The notes beneath the pieces were generated by a model that saw only the letters and a program-made list of their open reading frames with translations, was not told where the DNA came from and did not search any database. A DNA stretch of 12,456 nucleotides, taken from contig CAJTLD010000053.1 in the NCBI GenBank assembly GCA_910577065.1, positions 1-12,456 on the forward strand, written 5' to 3'. Shown piece after piece: positions 1-5,545 of this stretch (the stretch's first letter is position 1; every line of letters starts with the position of its first letter). Source of the DNA: an uncultured Lachnospiraceae bacterium. GTDB taxonomy: Bacteria > Bacillota > Clostridia > Lachnospirales > Lachnospiraceae. The translations under genes and the position numbers were made by a program.

Positions 1-135
1 CGGCTCTAAAGTATCCCGTTTACGTGCCCGAATGCGGACGCAACCGCCGGAAACGCGCCATCCATGGCGCATTCCGGCTTGCCCTGCCATCCATGGCAGG
101 GCATTGCTGGAAATCGCAGGGATACTTAAGAGCCG
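1..135. repeat. Structured palindromic element with 17-nt outer inverted arms
   Basis: The outer arms, 1-17 (CGGCTCTAAAGTATCCC) and 119-135 (GGGATACTTAAGAGCCG), are inverted copies with one mismatch. Inside are two hairpins: 55-70 (GCGCCAT-CC-ATGGCGC, extended by CCGGAA at 48-53 and TTCCGG at 72-77) and 81-102 (GCCCTGCCAT-CC-ATGGCAGGGC). Both share the core GCCATCCATGGC. The layout resembles a closing stem around a multi-branched junction, and would suit a MITE-like element, a REP-like repeat or a structured RNA. The left arm begins at the first base of the window, so the element may extend further. No coding or tRNA signal was recognised. The structure is directly visible; its function is unknown. 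Confidence 0.75.
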
Positions 136-531
136 CTAAATCCTGTCACAAGGCAAATGCCGCCCCCCTGTCCTCTGTCTGACTGCGTTTTTGACAGGCT
201 TACACGATATACGGCTTCCGCTTCCAAATCTTTTGGATGGGTTCAGCCCTTTGCCGCAACTTTTTTTATCAGCATTATACCGGAATAATTTATAGGTATA
301 TTGTTCGCTGTAGTATTAGAACGTGTTTGATCAATAAATATTACACAAATTTACAATTTCGTTAAAACGAAACGCTCGAAAACTGTCGTGTTTTGATCGT
401 TTTATGCCAAAATTGGCTTAGATATAGAACAACTTTTCAATCATTTATCGCATTTTTAGCAACTACTTGGATTTTTCAAACACACTTTAATATCATAACA
501 CGACTGATTCCTACAATCAATCATTATTATG
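136..531. other. AT-rich intergenic region without a recognised gene
   Basis: No convincing coding frame or RNA gene is seen here. The first part (136-260) is still GC-moderate and may be a flank of the structured repeat. The rest is AT-rich. The clearest local signals are a dyad at 357-372 and a small one at 505-519 (TGATT-CCTAC-AATCA). The yerC promoter begins just after. Confidence 0.6.
357..372. promoter_or_regulatory. Operator-like dyad TTTCGTT-AA-AACGAAA
   Basis: A perfect 7-bp inverted repeat with a 2-bp centre lies about 160 bp upstream of the yerC promoter. The spacing is too tight for a good RNA hairpin loop, which favours a protein-binding site. The binding protein is unknown, and AT-rich DNA produces such dyads by chance. 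Confidence 0.3.
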
Positions 532-560
532 TTTACTTTGATACTTTAATATGTTAAAAT
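532..560 (+). promoter_or_regulatory. Predicted promoter of yerC
   Basis: The -35 box TTTACT (532-537), a 17-bp spacer and the -10 box TAAAAT (555-560) fit a housekeeping promoter with 4/6 and 5/6 matches. The expected start near 567 gives a leader of about 25 nt before the ATG. Confidence 0.55.
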
Positions 561-591
561 AATTTCATCGAAACAGCAAGGAGAATGGAAC

Positions 592-897
592 ATGAACAAA
601 AAAATAAAAACAGAAGCGGTGGATCATCTGCTCGACGCCATCCTGACGTTAAAAGACAGAAACGAATGTTATACGTTCTTTGAAGATATCTGCACGGTCA
701 ATGAACTGCTTTCCCTTTCGCAGCGCTTTGAGGTTGCCTATATGCTGCGCAAACAGAAAACATACCTTGATATTGCCGAAAAAACAGGCGCTTCCACAGC
801 TACGATCAGCAGGGTAAACCGCTCCCTCAATTATGGCAACGACGGATACGACATGGTATTCAAACGGCTGAGAGAAAACGGCAAAGAAAAAGAATAG
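592..897 (+). CDS. yerC: YerC/YecD family TrpR-like DNA-binding protein
   Basis: This 101-residue protein belongs to the YerC/YecD family, which shares the TrpR fold. It is all helical, with an N-terminal bundle (about residues 5-55, including 'LSLSQRFEVAYML') and a helix-turn-helix at about 57-80 ('TYLDIAEKTGASTATISRVNRSL'). The length is typical for the family. The start at 592 is set by AAGGAG (578-583), 8 nt upstream. The protein probably acts as a cytoplasmic transcription regulator; its effector and targets are not known, and tryptophan binding should not be assumed. It is monocistronic: a promoter lies upstream and a terminator overlaps its stop codon. Confidence 0.9.
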   Translation: MNKKIKTEAVDHLLDAILTLKDRNECYTFFEDICTVNELLSLSQRFEVAYMLRKQKTYLDIAEKTGASTATISRVNRSLNYGNDGYDMVFKRLRENGKEKE

Positions 898-919
898 ATG
901 CCGCCATCTATTCTTTTTT
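892..919. terminator. Bidirectional rho-independent terminator between yerC and the DUF1836 gene
   Basis: GAATAGATG (892-900), loop CCGC and CATCTATTC (905-913) form a perfect 9-bp stem followed by T6 (914-919) on the plus strand. Read on the minus strand the same stem is followed by CTTTTTCTTT. The stop codons of both converging genes (TAG at 895-897 on the plus strand and at 910-908 on the minus strand) lie inside the hairpin. Confidence 0.9.
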
Positions 920-1549
920 CCTGCCGGAATTTTTATTTGTATTTTTCTTAGGCAGAGGAAAAGAGGACGGCAGCTTGTCAATTGTCTGTTCAATAATCAG
1001 CTTTTTGATATATACGTCAAAGCTGAGCATGCAGATAAATGAGAAAGTATGTAACAATTCCGCTTCCTCTTCCGGTACGCCTTCAAATGTCCTGTAGCTG
1101 GTTTTGTATTTTTTGGCAAGGTCTTTTAAAATATGCTGCGCTTCTTCGTGCTCAAGCCCGAACACTTCATTGTATACATCCTGCAAATTCAGCCCTTCCC
1201 CGTTTCCAAAATAACGGTCTGTAATCGGATTTAAAATATTCTGAATATCGCTGATGCTTAGGATACTTTTAAAATAATATATAAACAACAGCGTCAGCAC
1301 GTGATCTTTGGAATATTTCTTTTTATTGGGCGGCGGGAGCAGATTGTTCTTGGCGTAATTATTGATCATAGTCTTCGTCAGGATTTTATCATCTTCATGC
1401 CGCTTTGTAGACGCCAGCTGGGTATTCATAAACGTGGTAACCTGATCCATATACAAATCAATATTCGGCAAAGACTCCGGCTTTACATAGTCGATGGTCT
1501 GAAGCTTATTTAAGACTTCCTTTAAAAATGCATGAATTTCATTTGCCAT
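908..1549 (-). CDS. DUF1836 domain protein, predicted DNA-binding
   Basis: This 213-residue protein has the DUF1836 signature at about residues 57-107: 'LTKTMINNYAKNNLLPPP' followed by 'KKKYSKDHVLTLLFIYYFKSILSISDI'. The arrangement resembles a MerR-like winged helix, in which a helix-turn-helix is followed by a basic 'KKKYS' wing. The remainder is helical and ends in a Lys/Asn-rich tail. The family is common in Firmicutes, and no substrate or target is established. A transcription-regulator role is inferred from the fold. The start is supported by GAGGTGA a few nucleotides upstream and a good promoter at 1567-1595. It is a single-gene unit convergent with yerC. No signal peptide or membrane segment is seen. 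Confidence 0.85.
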   Translation of the reverse strand: MANEIHAFLKEVLNKLQTIDYVKPESLPNIDLYMDQVTTFMNTQLASTKRHEDDKILTKTMINNYAKNNLLPPPNKKKYSKDHVLTLLFIYYFKSILSISDIQNILNPITDRYFGNGEGLNLQDVYNEVFGLEHEEAQHILKDLAKKYKTSYRTFEGVPEEEAELLHTFSFICMLSFDVYIKKLIIEQTIDKLPSSFPLPKKNTNKNSGRKKE

Positions 1550-1566
1550 AGTATCACCTCGCCATT

Positions 1567-1595
1567 ATTATATAGCATTTGAAAAATGATGGCAA
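1567..1595 (-). promoter_or_regulatory. Predicted promoter of the DUF1836 gene
   Basis: On the minus strand, TTGCCA (1595-1590), a 17-bp spacer and a perfect TATAAT (1572-1567) precede the ATG at 1549, with the ribosome site GAGGTGA between. It lies in the 69-bp gap downstream of the alkD-like gene, so the two minus-strand genes need not be co-transcribed. Confidence 0.75.
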
Positions 1596-1599
1596 GTGC

Positions 1600-1618
1600 G
1601 AAAAGGAAATGCCTTTTC
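1600..1618 (-). terminator. Possible weak terminator after the alkD-like gene
   Basis: GAAAAGG-N5-CCTTTTC is a perfect 7-bp stem directly after the TGA stop (1621-1619, minus strand). It lacks a T-run beyond the stem's own Ts, so termination efficiency is uncertain. Confidence 0.35.
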
Positions 1619-2308
1619 TCACCTTTTCACCTTTTTTGTTTTCAGGTACGCCTTTTGATCCGGCGTAATGCGCCTGCTTTCCACAGCTTTTTGGATCGCT
1701 TTATTATGCGTCCACACATCCAGCCGCCTTTCTTCAATAAACGGCAGAACCTCGTCGTACTGCTTTGCCAGCGCCGTTGCAAAATACCACGCCCTCATCA
1801 TGTTGACATAATACTCCTCTGACCGGACGCCGGCTACCAGCTCAGGATAAGCCGGATCAAAATCATCATCCAGGAAATGTTCCATCAGCATGCCGGCTGC
1901 AAACCGCACAACATACGTCTGATCCGATGAAATCCATTCCCTGATATGGCCAAGAAGTTTAAGCCGGTGTTTCCGAAACACTTTAGGGGACATCTGATCG
2001 CAGGTAGCCCAGTTGTCTACGTATGGCAGAAACTCTGTAAGTTTTGACATGCACAGCCCGAAGTCCTTTATGTCTGATATCAGAAAAGCATGAAGCTGGT
2101 TTTCATCAAAGTACTGATGGGGCAGTTCTTGGAGGAATAAATCCGCATGCCCCTTTTTTGCCAGCGTTTTTGCAAATTGCCTCAGTTCCGGCGTCCGAAC
2201 GCCTATCAACATTTCTGGATTTATCGTGGGAATCAGCTTTGCCTGAAAATCGCGGTAACCGCAGTCTTGCATTTGGAACAATTCTTCCCGTATCTCTTTC
2301 ACGTTCAT
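1619..2308 (-). CDS. AlkD-like DNA alkylation repair glycosylase
   Basis: This 229-residue protein is a HEAT-like-repeat DNA alkylation repair protein of the AlkD family. Such proteins remove positively charged alkylated bases (N3-methyladenine, N7-methylguanine) without flipping the base. The key AlkD residues appear in order: Trp100 and Asp104 in 'DNWATCDQM', Arg135 in 'YVVRFAAGML' and Trp174 in 'MMRAWYFATA'. They match the Bacillus cereus AlkD residues W109, D113, R148 and W187, with offsets of 9 and then 13. The C-terminal 'VWTHNKAIQKAVES' is also typical. The start at 2308 has AAAGG about 8 nt upstream. The protein should be cytoplasmic and act in base excision repair. It is transcribed divergently from the sigma gene and looks intact. 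Confidence 0.93.
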   Translation of the reverse strand: MNVKEIREELFQMQDCGYRDFQAKLIPTINPEMLIGVRTPELRQFAKTLAKKGHADLFLQELPHQYFDENQLHAFLISDIKDFGLCMSKLTEFLPYVDNWATCDQMSPKVFRKHRLKLLGHIREWISSDQTYVVRFAAGMLMEHFLDDDFDPAYPELVAGVRSEEYYVNMMRAWYFATALAKQYDEVLPFIEERRLDVWTHNKAIQKAVESRRITPDQKAYLKTKKVKR

Positions 2309-2388
2309 CTTATTGCCTTTCTTGCCGGATTACATTTTTCTAACACGTTCTATGCGCCTGCTCCGGATTCTGATTGTTTGTGGTGTTT

Positions 2389-2417
2389 ATTATAGCAGAT
2401 CGTTTTTTTAACTGCAA
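2389..2417 (-). promoter_or_regulatory. Predicted promoter of the alkD-like gene
   Basis: On the minus strand, TTGCAG (2417-2412), a 17-bp spacer and a perfect TATAAT (2394-2389) lie about 80 nt before the ATG at 2308. This implies a leader of roughly 75 nt with no obvious strong structure. Confidence 0.65.
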
Positions 2418-2466
2418 ATGTGCTTCGCATCTGTAAGACGAGAAAAAACATTTATTTGATCTTTTT

Positions 2467-2496
2467 TGTAACCTTTCTTTTGTTTCAATTGTATGA
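2467..2496 (+). promoter_or_regulatory. Candidate ECF-type (autoregulatory) promoter of the sigma gene
   Basis: TGTAACCTTT (2467-2476) resembles the 'AAC' -35 motif of extracytoplasmic-function sigma factors. It is followed after a T-rich spacer by GTATGA (2491-2496), a plausible ECF -10 element. No good housekeeping promoter is visible in the same place. Autoregulation of the downstream sigma gene is an inference from these motifs and from how ECF loci are usually arranged. Confidence 0.5.
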
Positions 2497-2535
2497 TTGG
2501 TGAAAGGCTTTTCAAAAACAACTAAAGGAGCGCTC

Positions 2536-3018
2536 ATGAGACAACCCGTACAGGAACTATTTGTGCGGTACCGAAACAGTCTTTACGCAGCCGCGTTTAA
2601 CGTCTGTAAAAACGCGCAGGATGCCGAAGACGCCGTACAGGATACGTTCATACAGTATTATTCATCAAAAAAAGAATTTGACAACGAGCAGCATATACGC
2701 GCCTGGCTGATCCGAGTGGCAATCAATAAGGCCAAAAACACGAACCGCACATTCTGGAAAAAAAACAGAACTTCCCTGGAAGAATATATGGAAACTCTGG
2801 CGTTTGAAACGCCGGAATCGGAAGAACTTTTTGGAGCAGTAATGAACCTGCCAGGCAAGTACCGTATTGTAATTCATCTGTTTTATTATGAGGATTATGC
2901 CATCCGTGAAATTGCAGGCATATTGAATATTTCGGAAAACAATGTCAAAGTCCGGCTGTCACGCGGCCGTTTGCTGCTAAAAGAAAAATTAAAGGAGGAA
3001 TGGGAAAATGACAAATAA
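2536..3018 (+). CDS. ECF-type RNA polymerase sigma factor (sigma-70 family)
   Basis: This 160-residue protein has the compact two-domain plan of ECF sigma factors. Region 2 spans about residues 5-70 ('YAAAFNVCKNAQDAEDAVQDTFIQYY', 'IRAWLIRVAINKAKN') and region 4 spans about 95-152 ('NLPGKYRIVIHLFYYEDYAIREIAGILNISENNVKVRLSRGR'). It directs RNA polymerase to a small set of stress or envelope promoters. The ATG at 2536 is chosen because AAAGGAG (2524-2530) sits 5 nt upstream. The ATG at 2497 would add 13 residues, encode that ribosome site inside the gene and lie at the promoter -10. The gene overlaps the next by 11 nt, the usual arrangement for a sigma factor and its membrane partner. That partner is frameshifted here, so the sigma factor may be unrestrained. 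Confidence 0.93.
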   Translation: MRQPVQELFVRYRNSLYAAAFNVCKNAQDAEDAVQDTFIQYYSSKKEFDNEQHIRAWLIRVAINKAKNTNRTFWKKNRTSLEEYMETLAFETPESEELFGAVMNLPGKYRIVIHLFYYEDYAIREIAGILNISENNVKVRLSRGRLLLKEKLKEEWENDK

Positions 3019-3591
3019 AGAAAAATACAGACAGGCATTTTCGGTATTACATCCCTCCGGCAAAATATCCGTGGAGGTGGAAAAAATGATTAAACGAAAG
3101 AAAACAAAAAAATTACAAGCCGCAGCGGTTGCGGCTTCGGCCTGCTGCTTGCCGCCGGAAGCAGCATTGCATACGCGGCGGATGCCGGAGGCATCCAAAG
3201 AACCGTCCAGCTGTGGATAGACGGAGATCAGACAGACGCCGTTTTTGAATACAAGGGAGACGGGACTTATACGATTCATGTCGATCCGGCGGAAACGGAC
3301 AGAACCGATGAAAGCGCCGGGGGCGGAATTGCCATTGAAGACAACGGGAGCGAGCGGCCCCTGACAGAAAACGAACTGATGGATACCTTAAACGAACCTA
3401 TGGTGGTATATAACGAAGACGGCACGGTATGGGTATGTTATTACGACCAAAAAATTGAAATTACGGATCGGTTTGAAGACGGCGTCTGCCACGTAAAACT
3501 CTCGCATGGTACCGAAACGCTTTATATGACGGTCAAATATCAGGACGGCTGGAACACAAACTCCCATAAATACCAGTACCCGGCTCCATAA
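3008..3591 (+). pseudogene. Frameshifted membrane partner (probable anti-sigma factor) of the ECF sigma factor
   Basis: The gene starts at 3008, with AAGGAGG at 2993-2999 inside the sigma gene. It reads about 42 residues in one frame ('MTNKEKYRQAFSVLHPSGKISVEVEKMIKRKKTKK', then 'LQAAAVAA'). Near 3131-3135 the sense continues in the -1 frame: 'GFGLLLAAGSSIAYAADAGGIQRTVQLWIDGDQ' (split here between membrane segment and ectodomain) and on to TAA at 3589-3591. The total of 584 nt is one short of 195 codons, so one base has been lost. Unshifted, the protein would have about 42 cytoplasmic and membrane-entry residues, one transmembrane helix and an extracellular domain of about 150 residues with 'PLTENELMDTLNEP' and 'VWVCYYDQKIEITDRFEDGVCHVKL'. 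Frame 0 stops at 3220, after 70 residues. No zinc anti-sigma motif is present. Anti-sigma function is inferred from gene order. Confidence 0.8.
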
Positions 3592-3606
3592 GATTAAGGC
3601 GCCTGG

Positions 3607-3644
3607 CAGCGCCCTGCCCATAAAAATTCGTTGGGCAGGGGCTG
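3607..3644. terminator. Strong hairpin between convergent genes
   Basis: CAGC (3607-3610), a bulged G, and CCCTGCCCA (3612-3620) pair with TGGGCAGGG (3632-3640) and GCTG (3641-3644) to give a 13-bp stem with an 11-nt loop. It sits just after the sigma-partner stop and before the 3' end of the XRE pseudogene, so it could serve either direction. Neither side has a proper T-run, so it may act as an attenuating or RNA-stabilising structure instead. Confidence 0.55.
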
Positions 3645-3657
3645 TCCGTTCCATCCT

Positions 3658-4112
3658 TTATTTGCTCTTTCCGCACTTCCAGACAGATGCCAGGATATCT
3701 TTCAGGACAAGAAACGAATCCAGTTCGCTGTATCCATACTTCTTTTCCAGATCACACAGCAGTTGATTTAACTCTGCCGCATAACAGGACACTCCACTTT
3801 TTCCAGATACCGGGCCAGGATCGGGTATTTTTTGCTCCATGCCTTTGTCCAGTCAATTTTGTCCGACACTTCCTCACTTGTCCTGTCAATGACTTCCTGT
3901 ATTTCTTTTACGTCGATGTCGAACTCTACCAGTTCATCCAATGACAGCCCATATAACGCGGCAAGTTTTTTGGACTGGCAGATATCCGGCAGCGTTTCGT
4001 CCGTTTCTCACTTTGAAACGGTCTGCCTGCTTATCCCTAATTTTTCAGCGACCTCTTCCTGGGACATCCCTTTTTTCTTGCGCGCATGGAATAAATGATT
4101 TCCTAAACTCAT
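3658..4112 (-). pseudogene. XRE-family helix-turn-helix regulator, broken by a nonsense codon and a frameshift
   Basis: The start at 4112 has GGAGGT (4124-4119) 6 nt upstream and opens a classic XRE domain: 'MSLGNHLFHARKKKGMSQEEVAEKLGISRQTVSK'. The next codon, TGA at 4010-4008, stands where the family has Trp ('SRQTVSKWE'). Reading through, the same frame continues sensibly ('ETDETLPDICQSKKLAALYG', then 'LSLDELVEFDIDVKEIQEVI') to 'ARYLEKVEC' near 3800. There the sense moves to the -1 frame ('YAAELNQLLCDLEKKYGYSE', 'LDSFLVLKDILASVWKCGKSK') and ends with TAA at 3660-3658. The 455 nt are one short of 152 codons. Two independent lesions make this a convincing pseudogene. A 34-residue fragment might still be translated, but its DNA-binding domain would be incomplete. 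Confidence 0.85.
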
Positions 4113-4131
4113 AACATTACCTCCTTGAAAT

Positions 4132-4160
4132 ATAATATGTTTTGATTGTAATCGATTCAA
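4132..4160 (-). promoter_or_regulatory. Predicted promoter of the XRE pseudogene
   Basis: On the minus strand, TTGAAT (4160-4155), a 17-bp spacer and TATTAT (4137-4132) give a good match. The start point would fall near 4125, leaving a very short leader that begins at the GGAGGT site. Transcription of the broken gene could therefore persist. Confidence 0.55.
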
Positions 4161-4204
4161 AGAAGAAACGCTACCAACGCGGACGTACAATTCTGCACGG
4201 TTTA

Positions 4205-4226
4205 TTCACATTGGAAGGAATGTCAA
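4205..4226. promoter_or_regulatory. Operator-like imperfect dyad TTCACATT-N6-AATGTCAA
   Basis: Seven of eight positions match between the arms. It lies about 45 bp upstream of the predicted promoter of the XRE pseudogene and is nested inside a wider GCACGG (4195-4200) / CCGTGC (4244-4249) pair. It could be a binding site for the regulator or part of an old structured element; nothing in the sequence decides this. Confidence 0.25.
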
Positions 4227-4277
4227 CCGACCTGTCAGTTTTTCCGTGCGAAATCATCCTAATGTAGCGATAGGTAT

Positions 4278-4306
4278 ATTGCACAAACACTTATTCTGTT
4301 TGTCAA
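4278..4306 (-). promoter_or_regulatory. Possible second promoter with overlapping dyad ACAAACA-N7-TGTTTGT
   Basis: On the minus strand, a perfect -35 TTGACA (4306-4301), a 17-bp spacer and a weak -10 TGCAAT (4283-4278) can be drawn. The spacer carries a 7-bp inverted repeat (4283-4289 and 4297-4303). An operator between -35 and -10 is a typical repressor position. It is 165 bp before the XRE start, so the link is speculative. Confidence 0.3.
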
Positions 4307-4311
4307 CATGA

Positions 4312-4535
4312 ATTGCTTATTTCAAACGACAGCAATACTATGGAACCCCTAAGTTAGAGTCTGCAATCGATGAACTAATACAGCGCAATATAAATAAGCC
4401 TTTTGAAAAATTTATGTTGACTTTTTTAAAATGTGATTTAAAGAAGCTCAATCTAAAAATCTCACTGATGAAATATATTCAGGAAGAAACATCGAAAAGT
4501 ATCCTTAAAATCATATTGATAAAATTAACATTCTA
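4312..4535 (+). other. AT-rich stretch with an open, coding-like frame of unknown origin
   Basis: This is the main gene-free stretch between the XRE pseudogene and the nuclease pseudogene. On the plus strand one frame is open from just after a TGA at 4309-4311 for about 75 codons, then continues antisense to the nuclease gene. It includes 'QQYYGTPKLESAIDELIQRN' and 'KPFEKFMLTFLKCDLKKLNL', which look more protein-like than random. No start codon with a ribosome site precedes the early part, and I do not recognise a family. It may be a gene remnant or chance. Confidence 0.25.
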
Positions 4536-5388
4536 TTATAAAATACGTTTTTTTGGAAATGCATCGTTTTCTTTCAGTTCATATTTCCTTGCTATTTTTT
4601 TTATGGTTTCTGAAACAGGCAACCCTATTTCCTGGCACATCTCAATCGCTGAAATCACTGCCGCTTCTTCTGCTGCTTCCTTTTTCTCGCTCTCCACATA
4701 AGCGCGCATTACCTGTTCTTCATCAAACAATGTCATCATCATGTCAACAACCTCCTTTTCCCTGCTCAATAAATACTCTTTTAGAACATCCCTGTCTTTA
4801 CAGATGTTGATGGTATTGGTAACTGCTTCCCTAGTTCGTCCATATAATTTTACTTGCTCGTCATATACTTTTGTAAAAGCGACATATTGACTTATAATAT
4901 CGTTGTCTTTGCCATCGTATATCATTTTCACCTTTACATCAATAGCGCGTTTCTCCCCGCCCCAAAATTCTTCTGAAAGGGAAACATATTCGGGTTTACT
5001 TACCCGTTTTCCGGTGAATATCACATATAATTCTGCTTTTGGCAGTTTTACTTTTTTACTGCCGTAAAGGTTATCGTTCCTGCGTTCAAAATACTCATGA
5101 TAGGATTGCACCAGATACATCAATGCCCGGATAATGATATTCATCGTCCATGTGGTCTGAGCCTCCGTCAGAATCATAATTTTGTCCCCTACTGTGAAGC
5201 CAAGGTCATTATAGCACGCATCCACTAAAATATTTTTAATCGTGATGTCCTTCCGTTCATCTTCCGTAGTTTCTGTATCTTCTGGGTGGAGCGCCCGGTA
5301 TAACTGAATCAGGTATTTTTTTATCCTGAAATAAATTCGTAAAAAGGCTGTCTTTAATTGTATATTTTGCAATCTCTGTTTTTTCCAT
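4536..5388 (-). pseudogene. Rpn-type PD-(D/E)XK nuclease (transposase-like), frameshifted in an A7 run
   Basis: The start at 5388 follows AGGAAG and gives 'MEKTEIAKYTIKDSLFTNLF' then 'QDKK'. After seven A's (5322-5316 on the minus strand) the family sequence resumes one base later as 'YLIQLYRALHPEDTE' and runs to TAA at 4538-4536. With six A's the frame would be continuous and encode 283 residues; 853 nt is one over 284 codons. The family is the Rpn / PD-(D/E)XK nuclease group, short mobile-associated DNA nucleases common in multiple copies in Lachnospiraceae. The core 'GFTVGDKIMILTEAQTTWT' holds the likely metal-binding Asp68 and Glu75 and the following Gln77 (repaired numbering). The C-terminal helices are Glu/Ala-rich. 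Without repair or slippage the product stops after about 43 residues. An in-frame ATG at 5429 gives a 297-residue open frame whose first 38 residues are out of family register. Confidence 0.85.
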
Positions 5389-5405
5389 TCCTTCTTCCTT
5401 TCTTC

Positions 5406-5423
5406 CCCGCTTTTACAGCGGGA
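5406..5423 (-). other. Small hairpin in the leader of the nuclease pseudogene
   Basis: On the minus strand CCCGCT-GTAAA-AGCGGG forms a 6-bp stem in the 5' untranslated region, upstream of the ribosome site. It may influence message stability; no regulatory class is recognised. Confidence 0.3.
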
Positions 5424-5447
5424 AAACAATAAGGGTATCTTGATTTC

Positions 5448-5475
5448 ATTATACAGAAAAACATCCTATATTCAA
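5448..5475 (-). promoter_or_regulatory. Predicted promoter of the nuclease pseudogene
   Basis: On the minus strand TTGAAT (5475-5470), a 16-bp spacer and a perfect TATAAT (5453-5448) lie about 60 nt before the start codon. The -35 overlaps the loop of the terminator-like hairpin at 5457-5481. Confidence 0.6.
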
Positions 5476-5481
5476 GGATGC
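5457..5481 (-). terminator. Probable terminator downstream of the rlmD operon
   Basis: On the minus strand GCATCC (5481-5476), a 9-nt loop and GGATGT (5466-5461) form a 6-bp stem with one G-T pair, followed by TTTT. It separates the rlmD region from the nuclease pseudogene. The short stem makes it a weak call. Confidence 0.45.
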
Positions 5482-5509
5482 TTCCTCACTGGTTTATGGT
5501 ATATCGTTA

Positions 5510-5533
5510 CAGTTCAGCCGAAAAGCTGAACTG
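5510..5533. other. Perfect 9-bp inverted repeat CAGTTCAGC-N6-GCTGAACTG
   Basis: The repeat lies 12 nt downstream of the detached RlmD extension on the minus strand. It would form a stable hairpin in RNA from either strand, but no T-run follows on either side. It may help terminate or protect the operon transcript, or be a protein-binding dyad. Confidence 0.5.
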
Positions 5534-5545
5534 CAACACCTGTAC

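Noticed and set aside
1..135. CRISPR array or tRNA/riboswitch at the left edge
   Set aside because: There are no regularly spaced direct repeats and no tRNA cloverleaf. The pattern is inverted arms plus two hairpins, which matches no riboswitch class I know.
649..993. Minus-strand 114-residue open frame across yerC
   Set aside because: It is antisense to a clear yerC and runs over the terminator; no family resemblance.
2497..2535. Upstream ATG at 2497 as the sigma factor start
   Set aside because: It would place a perfect AAAGGAG inside the gene and start at the promoter -10; the ATG at 2536 has proper spacing and fits the family N-terminus.
3131..3140. Programmed -1 frameshift joining the two halves of the sigma partner
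   Set aside because: There is no slippery heptamer at the junction and no obvious stimulatory hairpin placed correctly; a 1-nt deletion is simpler.
4008..4010. TGA recoded as tryptophan or selenocysteine
   Set aside because: The alkD-like gene and the RlmD tail use TGA as a normal stop, the expected residue is Trp and not Cys/Sec, and the gene carries a second lesion.
5389..5429. ATG at 5429 as the true start of the nuclease gene
   Set aside because: The residues it adds, up to 'LKTAFLRIYFRIKK', are the frameshifted reading of 'IKDSLFTNLFQDKK', which belongs to the frame starting at 5388.
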